From the NCBI RefSeq assembly GCF_022012395.1, contig NZ_JAKLTQ010000001.1, positions 801,792 to 865,791 on the forward strand: a DNA stretch of 64,000 nucleotides. The letters are read 5' to 3'. Within the stretch, counting starts at the first letter, position 1; each line of letters opens with the position of its first letter. Made by a program: the position numbers and the translations under genes. Positions 56,961 through 64,000 of the stretch are shown piece by piece. Source of the stretch: Arthrobacter hankyongi. Its GTDB lineage: Bacteria; Actinomycetota; Actinomycetes; Actinomycetales; Micrococcaceae. The notes beneath the pieces were generated by a model that saw nothing but the letters and a program-made list of their open reading frames with translations, had not been told where the DNA came from and made no database searches.

Positions 56961-57773
56961 ATGGAAAGCATGACACCTCAGACCGATATGGAAAACGGCG
57001 GACATCCCGCCTACTGGGTGAAGTCCGTGGAGAAGACCTTCTCGGTCCTGCTGGCTTTCAGCGCCGATGAACCGCGGCTGACCATCACGCGGGCGGCGGC
57101 CAAGGCCGACCTCAGCCGTGCCGCGGCCCGGCGGTTCCTGCTGACCCTGGTCGACCTGGGCTACCTCCGGATGGACGGCAGCCACTTCGAACTCACCCCG
57201 CGCTGCCTGGATATCGGGGCGTCCTTCCTGGCCAACCTGTCACTGCCGCAGATCGCCGAGCCGCACCTGAAGGAGCTCGCCGTCGACCTCAACGAGACGG
57301 CCTCGCTGTGCGTCCTGGACGGCGCCGAGATCGTCTACCTCGCCCGGGTAGCTGCCCCGCGGCTGCTCAGCGTCTCGGTCAACGTCGGCACCCGCTTTCC
57401 GGCCTGGGCCACGTCCATGGGCCGGGTGCTGCTGGCCGGGCTGCCGGAACGGGCGCGGGAGGAGTACTTTGCCTCGTTGAGCCTGCAGCCGTTCACGCAC
57501 CACTCGGTCAGCAGCATCGACCGGCTGCGTGCCGAGGTGGACCGGGCCGGCGCGCAGGGCTTCTCGATGGTCTCCCAGGAGCTCGACGACGGCCTGCGCG
57601 GCGTGGCGGTGCCGGTGCGCCGGGGCAACGACCTGATTGCCGCCATCAATGTCTCGCTGCAGACCCACCGGGTGCCCGAAGACGAAATCGCCCGGACCGT
57701 GGTGCCGCAGCTGATCCAGGCGGCGCAGAGCATTGCCGATGATTTCGGCGGCCGCCGCGCCGCTGCCAGCTGA
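56961..57773 (+). CDS. IclR-family regulator of aromatic/shikimate catabolism
   Basis: A 270-residue IclR protein with the PcaR/PobR-like start (YWVKSVEKTFSVLLAFSADE), HTH around AAAKADLSRAAARRFLLTLV, and a full effector domain (AWATSMGRVLLAGLPERARE, GVAVPVRRGNDLIAAINVSL). It is 47 bp downstream of quiC and presumably controls this operon and the divergent transporter through the 53930-54149 region. Protocatechuate or shikimate is the likely effector by analogy. Confidence 0.9.
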   Translation: MESMTPQTDMENGGHPAYWVKSVEKTFSVLLAFSADEPRLTITRAAAKADLSRAAARRFLLTLVDLGYLRMDGSHFELTPRCLDIGASFLANLSLPQIAEPHLKELAVDLNETASLCVLDGAEIVYLARVAAPRLLSVSVNVGTRFPAWATSMGRVLLAGLPERAREEYFASLSLQPFTHHSVSSIDRLRAEVDRAGAQGFSMVSQELDDGLRGVAVPVRRGNDLIAAINVSLQTHRVPEDEIARTVVPQLIQAAQSIADDFGGRRAAAS

Positions 57774-57847
57774 GGCCCCCTCCCCTCCCCGGCCAGCCCC
57801 TGCAAGAATTGGCCGGTAAACGTCCGGCGGGTCCTTGTGACCCATCC

Positions 57848-58963
57848 GTGAGGGAGGGGCGTCTGGAGACGAAGCCGAGCACCCGGCTGGCGGACGGCCG
57901 GGAGCTGTTCTATTTCGACGACGGCGGGACCGGTCCGGTGCCGCACGGGGCACCGGACCGGCGCCGGCTGCCGGCGCGGCCGCCGGCCGGCGAACTGCGT
58001 TACGACGTGCTCACCGGCGAGTGGGTGGCCGTCGCGGCCCATCGGCAGGACCGCACCCACCTGCCGCCGGCGGACGAATGCCCGCTCTGCCCCAGCATCA
58101 ACGGCCGCCGCTCCGAAATCCCGGCCGCGGACTACCACGTAGCGGTCTTCGAAAACCGCTTTCCCTCGCTGGGTCCTCAGCCCGTGCCCGCCCCCACCGC
58201 CCCGGGCTGGGGCAGCGCGGCCCCGGCCGGCGGCCGCTGCGAGGTGGTGGCCTTCACCTCCAGCCACACCGGCAGCTTCGCCGGGCTCGGCCACCGCCGG
58301 GTGCGGACGGTGATCGATGCCCTGGCCCACCGGACCCAGGCCCTGGGCGCGCTGCCCGGGGTACAGCAGGTCTTCTGCTTCGAGAACCGCGGACCGGAAA
58401 TCGGCGTCACCCTGCACCATCCGCACGGCCAGATCTACGCCTACCCATTCCTTCCTCCGCGCGCCGCGGCCATGGCGGCCGCCGCCCGGCGCCATTACGA
58501 CGACGCCGGGGGCCGGGGCACCCTCACCGCCTCGGTGCTGCAGCGCGAACGCGAGGACGGCAGCCGGATGGTGCTCGAGGGCCGGCTGTTCAGCGCCTAC
58601 GTGCCCTTCGCCGCGCGCTGGCCGCTGGAGATCCATCTGGTCCCGCACCGCCAGGTGGCGGACCTGGCCGGGCTGGACGGTGCCGAACGGGAGGAACTGG
58701 CGGTGCTGTTCCCTCAGCTGCTCGGCCGGCTCGACGCCCTCTACGGCACTCCCACCCCGTACATCGCCGCCTGGCACCAGGCCCCGGTGGACGGCTACTA
58801 CCGCCGGGCCAGCCACCTGCACCTGCAGATCACCTCGCCCCGCCGGGCCGCCGACAAGCTTAAGTACCTGGCCGGCTCGGAGGCGGCGATGGGCACGTTC
58901 ATCAACGACACCACGCCCGAGCAGGCCGCCGCCCGGCTGCGGACGGCGGTACCCCGTGGCTGA
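57848..58963 (+). CDS. galT: Galactose-1-phosphate uridylyltransferase
   Basis: A HIT-superfamily enzyme of the Leloir pathway, about 371 residues. Visible are LRYDVLTGEWVAVAAHRQDR, the zinc cysteines DECPLCPS and the catalytic HPH in TLHHPHGQIYAYPF. The C-terminal half has EIHLVPHRQV and SHLHLQITSPRRA. The start is uncertain: GTG 57848 is in a reasonable place, but there is no ATG and the clear AGGGAGGGG lies downstream of it; TTG 57809 is another possibility. It overlaps galK by 8 bp. Confidence 0.9.
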   Translation: MREGRLETKPSTRLADGRELFYFDDGGTGPVPHGAPDRRRLPARPPAGELRYDVLTGEWVAVAAHRQDRTHLPPADECPLCPSINGRRSEIPAADYHVAVFENRFPSLGPQPVPAPTAPGWGSAAPAGGRCEVVAFTSSHTGSFAGLGHRRVRTVIDALAHRTQALGALPGVQQVFCFENRGPEIGVTLHHPHGQIYAYPFLPPRAAAMAAAARRHYDDAGGRGTLTASVLQREREDGSRMVLEGRLFSAYVPFAARWPLEIHLVPHRQVADLAGLDGAEREELAVLFPQLLGRLDALYGTPTPYIAAWHQAPVDGYYRRASHLHLQITSPRRAADKLKYLAGSEAAMGTFINDTTPEQAAARLRTAVPRG

Positions 58964-60119
58964 TCCGGGACCCCGCCCGGCCGGGCTGGCCGATGGTTTC
59001 GCCCGCCTGTTCGGCTACCCGCCGGAAGGCATCTGGGCCGGCCCCGGACGGGTCAACCTGATCGGCGAACATACCGACTACAACGCCGGCTGCGTGCTGC
59101 CCTTCGCCATCGACCGGCAGAGCCGCGCCGCCCTGGCCCGCCGCACCGACCGTACCGTCCGGCTGGCCACCATGCTGGCCCCGCGGCAGATGGTGGTCAC
59201 CGACCTGGACGCCGTCGGAACCGGCCGGGCGGGCGGCTGGGCCGGCTATCCGCTCGGGGTGGCCTGGGCGCTCGGGAGGGCAGGCGTGGACGTGCCCGGG
59301 TTCGACCTGCTGGTCGATTCCACCGTCCCCGTCGGCGCGGGGCTCGCGTCCTCCGCGGCACTGGAGTGCGCCGTGGCCGTCGCCCTCGCCGAACTGACCG
59401 GTGCCGGACTCAGCCGGCAGCAACTGGCCGCCGCGGGCCAGCGGGCCGAGAACGACGTCGTCGGCGCCCCCACCGGCATCATGGACCAGGCCGCGTCGCT
59501 GCTGGGCCGCGAGGGCGCGGCCATATTCCTGGACTGCCGCACGGGCGCGGCGGAGCCTGTCCCGCTGGACCTGGCGGCGGCGGACCTGGGCTGCCTGGTC
59601 ATCGACACCAAGGTCGCACATGCGCACGCCGCCGGCGGCTACGCGAACCGGCGGGCCGCCTGCGAGCGTGCGGCATCGCTGCTGGGGGTGGCCTCGCTGC
59701 GCGAACTGGCGCCGGCGGACCTGCCTGCGGCCCGGCGGCGGCTGGACGAGGCCGGCTTCCGGCGGGTGCGCCACGTGGTCACCGAAAACGACCGGGTGCG
59801 CCAGGCCGTCGGGCTGCTGCGCGGCCCGGGCCCGCTGGCCGTCGGCGGTCTGCTGGATGCCAGCCATGCCTCGCTGCGGGACGACTTCGAGGTGTCCTGT
59901 CCCGAGCTGGACCTGGCGGTGGCATGCGCCCGCGCGGCCGGCGCCGCCGGAGCCCGGATGACAGGCGGCGGATTCGGCGGCTCGGCCATCGCGCTGGTGC
60001 CGCGGCCGCTACTGGCGGCGGTCCGGCAGTCGCTGGCGGAAGCCTTCGCGGCACGCGGCTATACCGCGCCGGACACCTTCACGGTCAGTCCCTCCGCCGG
60101 AGCCCGTCGGCTAAGCTAA
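58956..60119 (+). CDS. galK: Galactokinase
   Basis: A 387-residue GHMP kinase that phosphorylates galactose. The galactokinase signature is GRVNLIGEHTDYNAGCVLPF, the ATP-binding motif PVGAGLASSAALECAVAVAL, and the third motif ARMTGGGFGGSAIALVP. GTG start at 58956, inside the end of galT. No galE or sugar transporter is in the window. Its last 4 bp overlap the 3' end of the convergent hemerythrin gene. Confidence 0.94.
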   Translation: MADPGPRPAGLADGFARLFGYPPEGIWAGPGRVNLIGEHTDYNAGCVLPFAIDRQSRAALARRTDRTVRLATMLAPRQMVVTDLDAVGTGRAGGWAGYPLGVAWALGRAGVDVPGFDLLVDSTVPVGAGLASSAALECAVAVALAELTGAGLSRQQLAAAGQRAENDVVGAPTGIMDQAASLLGREGAAIFLDCRTGAAEPVPLDLAAADLGCLVIDTKVAHAHAAGGYANRRAACERAASLLGVASLRELAPADLPAARRRLDEAGFRRVRHVVTENDRVRQAVGLLRGPGPLAVGGLLDASHASLRDDFEVSCPELDLAVACARAAGAAGARMTGGGFGGSAIALVPRPLLAAVRQSLAEAFAARGYTAPDTFTVSPSAGARRLS

Positions 60120-60631
60120 CGTTCGCCGCTCCTGCCCCGGTGGACATGGGCAGCGCCCACAAGTTCGGCCAGGCCCTCCACCGCATCGGCCAGGGACAGT
60201 CCCGGCGCGGCAGCCAGCAGCGGCAGCAACAGCCGGTCCTCCTTGTCCAGGTGCAGCGCGAAGATCCTGTCCATGACCCCGGCGGCTACCGCGCCGGCCA
60301 CGCCGTCCGCGCCTCGCAGCTCCTCCAGCAGGCCGACGATGGCCCGGTGCTCGGCCAGCATGCCCTCGACCAGGAGCCGGCCCTCGGCCAGGTCCGCCGC
60401 CGGGCCGTAGAGCCGGTCCTCCTCGGCGAGGGCGTGCGGGAGCAGCTCGGTCTCGCACCATTCCACCAGCACCGCGTGGGCGTCATGTTCCGCCACCGTA
60501 TCCCGGGCGGCCACGGCCTTCGCCAGCGCGTCGGCCAGGGACTTCAGCCGGTGCCGCATCTGTTCGTGGTGGTGCCGCATGGCTGCCCTGGCGGCCTCGC
60601 CGTTGTTCGTTTCCCCGGACTGTGCATTCAT
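60116..60631 (-). CDS. Hemerythrin HHE-domain protein
   Basis: A 171-residue four-helix protein with hemerythrin-type metal ligands: RHHHEQMRHRLKSL, ETELLPHALAEEDRLY, LAEHRAIVGLLEEL and HLDKEDRLLLPLL. Such domains bind a di-iron centre and serve in oxygen, nitric oxide or iron handling. It lies 9 bp after the universal stress protein gene in one leftward operon. Confidence 0.88.
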   Translation of the reverse strand: MNAQSGETNNGEAARAAMRHHHEQMRHRLKSLADALAKAVAARDTVAEHDAHAVLVEWCETELLPHALAEEDRLYGPAADLAEGRLLVEGMLAEHRAIVGLLEELRGADGVAGAVAAGVMDRIFALHLDKEDRLLLPLLAAAPGLSLADAVEGLAELVGAAHVHRGRSGER

Positions 60632-60640
60632 CGCCTGCTC

Positions 60641-61117
60641 CTATCTGTGCGTGCTGCTGTCCATGGTGCGTTCGCCCGCTTCCATGCCAGGATCGGCCCG
60701 GACGATCAACACCGGGCAGGGCGCATGGGCGGCGCAGGCGGTGCTGACCGAGCCCAGCAGCCGGCCGGCGAAACCGCCGCGGCCGCGGCTGCCAAGGACC
60801 AGCATCCGGGCGCCGCGGCCGGCGTCGATCAGTACTTGGGCCGGGTGACCATGGACGGCATGGGAAACGATCTGAGCCGGCGGCCGGTCGCCAAAGGCGC
60901 GGCCGAGGGCGTCCCGGAGCACCTTCTCGGCTTCCTCGGCAGGATTCCAGAGCACCGGGGTGAAGGTCCCCGGAGCCGCCTGGTAGTTCCAGGCTGCGAT
61001 GGCCTCCACCGGGCTGTCCAGCGCGTCCGCGAAGACGCGGGCGTGGCGCAGCGCCGCCACGGACAGATCGGAGCCGTCAACGCCGACGATGATCGGTTGC
61101 CGTCCTTGGTCAGTCAT
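60641..61117 (-). CDS. Universal stress protein (UspA family)
   Basis: A 158-residue single UspA domain: PIIVGVDGSDLSVAALRHAR at the start and the ATP-binding GSRGRGGFAGRLLGSVSTAC near the end, so an ATP-binding type. Co-directional with the hemerythrin gene, suggesting a redox or hypoxia response operon. Confidence 0.92.
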   Translation of the reverse strand: MTDQGRQPIIVGVDGSDLSVAALRHARVFADALDSPVEAIAAWNYQAAPGTFTPVLWNPAEEAEKVLRDALGRAFGDRPPAQIVSHAVHGHPAQVLIDAGRGARMLVLGSRGRGGFAGRLLGSVSTACAAHAPCPVLIVRADPGMEAGERTMDSSTHR

Positions 61118-61294
61118 CCCCTACATCCCACCTTGCCTCCGGGCAGTGCAGCCCCAGACCAGTGTCTTCCCCCTGCTGGGCCGGCACAAGGCCTCCGGGA
61201 AGCGGGCCGCACCGCCGCCGGATTCCCGCCGGTGCGGCCCGCTGCCTGCAGCCGGCACCTTGTCCGCCGCCGGATCCCGGTGTAGCGTCCGGGC

Positions 61295-61633
61295 ATGAGC
61301 CTTGACCCTGTCGAAACGAATCCGGAACAGTACCGCGTGGTCCTGGAGAACGACAAGGTCCGGGTGCTCGAATTCACCGACCGGCCCGGGGACAAAACCA
61401 GCCCGCACCGGCACCCGGACAGCGTGATGATCACCCTGGGCCCCCTCCGTCGGCGCGTATCCGGTGACGGCCGGGAGGCTGACGTGGTCCTGCAGGCCGG
61501 ACAGTCCTGGTGGCTCCCCGCGCAGGAGCACACCGGCGAGAACACCGGGGATTGGCCCAGTCACGTGATCTTCGTCGAACTCAAGGAGCCGGCTGCGGAA
61601 CCGGAGCCTCCCGGCGGGACGCCATCACGGTGA
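61295..61633 (+). CDS. Small cupin-domain protein
   Basis: A 112-residue one-domain cupin. Metal-binding motif 1 is in KTSPHRHPDSVMITLG; the second motif region is QSWWLPAQEHTGENTG. Similar small proteins bind a metal but their role is unknown. Its 3' end overlaps that of the next, convergent gene by 9 bp. Confidence 0.8.
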   Translation: MSLDPVETNPEQYRVVLENDKVRVLEFTDRPGDKTSPHRHPDSVMITLGPLRRRVSGDGREADVVLQAGQSWWLPAQEHTGENTGDWPSHVIFVELKEPAAEPEPPGGTPSR

Positions 61634-61831
61634 GGGGTGTGGCAGTTCGCAGTCGATTTTCGGATTGACCCCGGTGTAGTTCAGCGGACCGACGGCAATC
61701 GCCGCGGCGACAGTGCCGGCCTCGGCGCAGTTTTCCGGAGCGGAGCCGAAGTACCCGCGCTGTGCCGCCGCCAGCACGCCGATGGCCAGCCAGACCACCA
61801 CCAGCAGTCCCAGTACCGATCCCACGCGCAT
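61625..61831 (-). CDS. Small membrane protein, unknown function
   Basis: A 68-residue protein with one N-terminal span (VGSVLGLLVVVWLAIGVLAA) and an outside part with two cysteines (SAPENCAEAG, NPKIDCELPH) that may form a disulfide. ATG at 61829-61831 with GGGAGGA 5 nt upstream. The pattern matches small actinobacterial membrane proteins of unknown role. Confidence 0.75.
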   Translation of the reverse strand: MRVGSVLGLLVVVWLAIGVLAAAQRGYFGSAPENCAEAGTVAAAIAVGPLNYTGVNPKIDCELPHPSP

Positions 61832-61940
61832 CGTGTCCTCCCGCCCCGGGCAACGAGTGGCGGCTGCGGACGCCTCCACTTGTTGCCGCTGTGCAGCAGA
61901 TTATCCGCCCGGTGGCTTCGGCGGTCCAGCCTTGCGGGGC

Positions 61941-62783
61941 TTACATCCTGCCGTACCGGGCACGGATCATCGCGAAGATTCCGTAGCAGATGAATCCGGC
62001 CGCCACCGCGGTTAGGACATAGACACCGTAGGGGTGGTCCCGCAGGGCCTTCAGGCTGCCGTCCAGTCCGGTGGACTCGGCCGGATCGTGCTTGACCGAG
62101 GCAATGACGATCAGCAGCCCGACCAGTCCCAACGCCACACCCTTGGCAATGTGCCCGAACACGCCCAGGACCGTGAGCAGCTTGCCGCGTTTGGAGTCCC
62201 CGAAGTGCAGCTCCTGCTTGAACCCCCGCCGCAGCGCTTTGACGACGAAGTATGCCCCGATCCCGATCACCAGGACGCCGATACCGATCAGCAGCGGCAG
62301 TCCGAAGGGTGCCGCCAGCAGCGAGGCGGTAATATCCCGGGCGGATTCGCCGGAATCCGAACGGCGGCCCAGCGCGAAGCCGGCAAAGGTCAGCGCCAGG
62401 CCCGCGTAACCGATGCTCAGCCCACCGGAGGAAATGGCCTTCTCCACCCGCACGCGCCGCCGCCGGCGCCGCACACGCAGCGTCGCCTCGCTCAGCTGCC
62501 ACAGCGACAGGCCGGCGCAGCCGATGAATCCGGCCCACATCAGCACCGGCCCCAGGGCGCTGTCGGCTAAGAGCTCGACGGCGCCGGCCGGGTCTGCGTC
62601 TCCGTGGCCGCCGAAGGCAATGGCCAGCGCGATCCCCCCGACGAGGATGTGGAGCAGCCCGGTGACGCCGAAGCCGAAACGTGCCAACACATCCAGTGTC
62701 CGGGTGTTGGACAGCTCTTCGGCAGCATCGGCGGCCTGGGCGCCGGCCTCCCGGGCACTGTCGGGTAGACCGAAGTCCGCCAT
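61941..62783 (-). CDS. DUF1206 membrane protein
   Basis: A 280-residue protein with six spans in three repeats of the DUF1206 unit (LARFGFGVTGLLHILVGGIA, ISSGGLSIGYAGLALTFAGF, LGVFGHIAKGVALGLVGLLI). The ATG at 62781-62783 with AGGAGG upstream is preferred to an in-frame upstream start. Function unknown. Confidence 0.9.
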   Translation of the reverse strand: MADFGLPDSAREAGAQAADAAEELSNTRTLDVLARFGFGVTGLLHILVGGIALAIAFGGHGDADPAGAVELLADSALGPVLMWAGFIGCAGLSLWQLSEATLRVRRRRRRVRVEKAISSGGLSIGYAGLALTFAGFALGRRSDSGESARDITASLLAAPFGLPLLIGIGVLVIGIGAYFVVKALRRGFKQELHFGDSKRGKLLTVLGVFGHIAKGVALGLVGLLIVIASVKHDPAESTGLDGSLKALRDHPYGVYVLTAVAAGFICYGIFAMIRARYGRM

Positions 62784-62865
62784 GTCGCCTCCTGCCGCAG
62801 CGCTGCTGAATCCAGTTTCGTCCCTCCCGCCGCGCAGACGGTAGGCACTGGTAGGAACGGAGCTC

Positions 62866-63789
62866 TCAGGCGTCGCAGCCGACGCCGTCGCCGTCGCGGT
62901 CAAACTTGCTGTCCCAGCCCGGATCGCCGGCCCGGATGGGCGCGGCGCCGGCAGCCTTGACCGCCGCGCAGTTCTGGTAGACCACGGTGGACGGTGCCGG
63001 CTCCGCCGCAGCCGTCCCCGGTGTCGACGAAGACCCGGCGGTGGTGCGCTTGGCCGCATCCGCCGCCGAGGGCACCGGCTCCGCCGGGCACGAGGAGAGC
63101 ACCTCGGCGATCGCCGTGCGTTCAGCCTTGGTCATCCACAGCCCGTACTTGGCCTTGACTGCCGTCTGCCGGGCGACGTACCGGCAGCGGAACTTCTTGT
63201 TCGGCGGCAGCCAGGAGGCTGCGTCGGAATCGGACTTGGCGCCGTTGGTCGGCCCGTCGGCAGCAATCAGGTTCAGCGGATCGTTGGCCAGCGCCTCCCG
63301 CTTCGCGGCAGGCAACTGCTGGGCGCCCTTCTGCCAGGCATCGGAGAGGGCGACGACATGGTCGATCTGCACCGCCGTGCTGGTGGCATTGCCGCGGACA
63401 AAGCTGATCGTCGCAGCCGTATACGGATCCTTCAGCGTGCCGGTGGTGACAATGCAGCCGTGGGTGCCGGGCTTGTGGCCGGTTTTGAGCAGGTCCCGGT
63501 TCAGGACGTCGTTGCGCGCGTCGCAACCGTTGCCGTCCGGGTCCTGCCAGCCGTTGCCGAACTGTTCGCGCGTGTAGCCGGTCTTGGGCGCCCGGCCCTT
63601 GACCGCCACGGTCTTCAGCAGCGCCAGGGCCGTACCGGCCCGGGCGGGCTGCGTTAGGTTCGTGGCCGCTGCCGTGTTTTCGGCCGGCGCGGCTCCGGCG
63701 GCCCCGGGCTGTCCGCAGCCGGCGGCGCCCGCGGCGATCAGGACGGCCGCGAGAAGGGACAGGATCTTCGTCTGTGGCTTAACGTTCAT
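62866..63789 (-). CDS. Exported lipoprotein with HNH nuclease and excalibur domains
   Basis: A 307-residue secreted protein. A signal with lipobox LLAAVLIAAGAAGCG (Cys25) suggests a lipoprotein. Residues about 75-230 are a DUF1524-type HNH nuclease domain (VQIDHVVALSDAWQKGAQQL, NDPLNLIAADGPTNGAKSD). A Thr/Ala/Pro linker joins it to a C-terminal excalibur calcium-binding motif (DRDGDGVGCDA with YQNCAAVKAAG). Such proteins are thought to be extracellular nucleases. ATG start at 63787-63789. Confidence 0.9.
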   Translation of the reverse strand: MNVKPQTKILSLLAAVLIAAGAAGCGQPGAAGAAPAENTAAATNLTQPARAGTALALLKTVAVKGRAPKTGYTREQFGNGWQDPDGNGCDARNDVLNRDLLKTGHKPGTHGCIVTTGTLKDPYTAATISFVRGNATSTAVQIDHVVALSDAWQKGAQQLPAAKREALANDPLNLIAADGPTNGAKSDSDAASWLPPNKKFRCRYVARQTAVKAKYGLWMTKAERTAIAEVLSSCPAEPVPSAADAAKRTTAGSSSTPGTAAAEPAPSTVVYQNCAAVKAAGAAPIRAGDPGWDSKFDRDGDGVGCDA

Positions 63790-63885
63790 GGTCCTCGGAT
63801 GCTCGAATTGGAACGTTTAATAGTACGGGAAGACCGGCCGTTGCCCGGGCACTGGCGCCCGCCCGGCAGCAGCAGCCGGAACGGC

Positions 63886-63918
63886 AGGAAGGGCCCCGCG
63901 CAGCGCGGGACCCTTCCT
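63886..63918. terminator. Hairpin terminator near the right edge
   Basis: 15-bp stem with one mismatch (63886-63900 with 63904-63918), 3-nt loop. Probably ends a leftward gene that enters from the right edge. Confidence 0.7.
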
Positions 63919-63957
63919 GAGGTGTTTCGGGCCCTCAGGCCCGGGTGGCGGCCGGGG

Positions 63958-64000
63958 TTACCGTGTGCTCCCGGCAGCGGCGGCTGCGCGGGCCTCGGCC
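63958..64000 (-). CDS. Possible C-terminal end of a leftward gene
   Basis: Read leftwards, the edge gives AEARAAAAAGSTR and a TAA stop at 63958-63960, an Ala-rich end plausible for an actinobacterial protein, followed by a hairpin 40 bp further on. Another frame stops at 63935. Identity cannot be determined. Confidence 0.3.
   Translation of the reverse strand, partial: AEARAAAAAGSTR

Noticed and set aside
57848..60119. A complete Leloir galactose operon
   Set aside because: Only galT and galK are present; no epimerase or transporter gene was found in the window.

Overview
The window is about 70% GC throughout, has dense short-spaced genes on both strands, and many GTG starts (one TTG). Gene content points to a free-living high-GC Gram-positive of the Micrococcaceae, Arthrobacter-like: actinobacterial-type IdeR/DtxR, PcrA, bacterial XPB helicase, DUF3027, DUF3263, DUF222-HNH proteins, cell-wall hydrolases under c-di-AMP riboswitches, and HrcA/CIRCE control of groEL. 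The genus is inferred from protein style and gene order, not from a marker gene. I see no prophage, insertion sequence, CRISPR array or rRNA; the only tRNA found is tRNA-Arg(CCU) at 16475.

Layout. 1-8.8 kb is accessory catabolism: the edge of a formaldehyde dehydrogenase gene, an aquaporin, a three-gene acid-utilisation set (2-hydroxycarboxylate transporter, HMG-CoA-lyase-type enzyme, class III CoA-transferase) divergent from an IclR regulator, a thiamine-diphosphate enzyme gene broken by two single-base frameshifts, and a zinc alcohol dehydrogenase. 8.9-16.5 kb is core: sucCD, a DUF222-HNH gene interrupted by one amber codon, pcrA, a membrane protein and the tRNA. 16.6-20.2 kb has a gene-poor stretch with operator-like repeats, a ROK regulator and an ABC exporter. 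20.4-27.0 kb is a formate-dehydrogenase/molybdenum-cofactor cluster (HNH protein, mobA, DUF6457, moeA, fdhD, FdhF/YdeP-type oxidoreductase). 27.2-29.4 kb holds two peptidoglycan hydrolase genes, each with its own c-di-AMP (ydaO) riboswitch.

29.5-48.3 kb is mostly conserved actinobacterial housekeeping: ideR-like regulator, serC, a cold-shock protein with DUF3027, an XPB helicase pair, a two-component system, a solitary WXG100 gene, RNase HI, a DUF4031-HD fusion, groEL with two CIRCE operators, a TM2 protein, cspA, LytR_C and DUF3263 proteins, ung and a siderophore-interacting protein. 48.3-64 kb is mixed: ThrE exporter, LLM flavin enzyme, lipase-maturation-factor-like protein, a shikimate-to-protocatechuate set (MHS transporter, shikimate/quinate dehydrogenase, fused 3-dehydroshikimate dehydratase, IclR), galTK, hemerythrin and universal stress proteins, a cupin, DUF1206 protein and an exported HNH/excalibur nuclease.

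The points most worth following up are the small DUF6457 gene embedded in the molybdenum-cofactor operon, the orphan operator-like repeats around the ROK gene, the class III CoA-transferase/lyase/2HCT set with unknown substrate, and the two broken genes, each interrupted by very small lesions.
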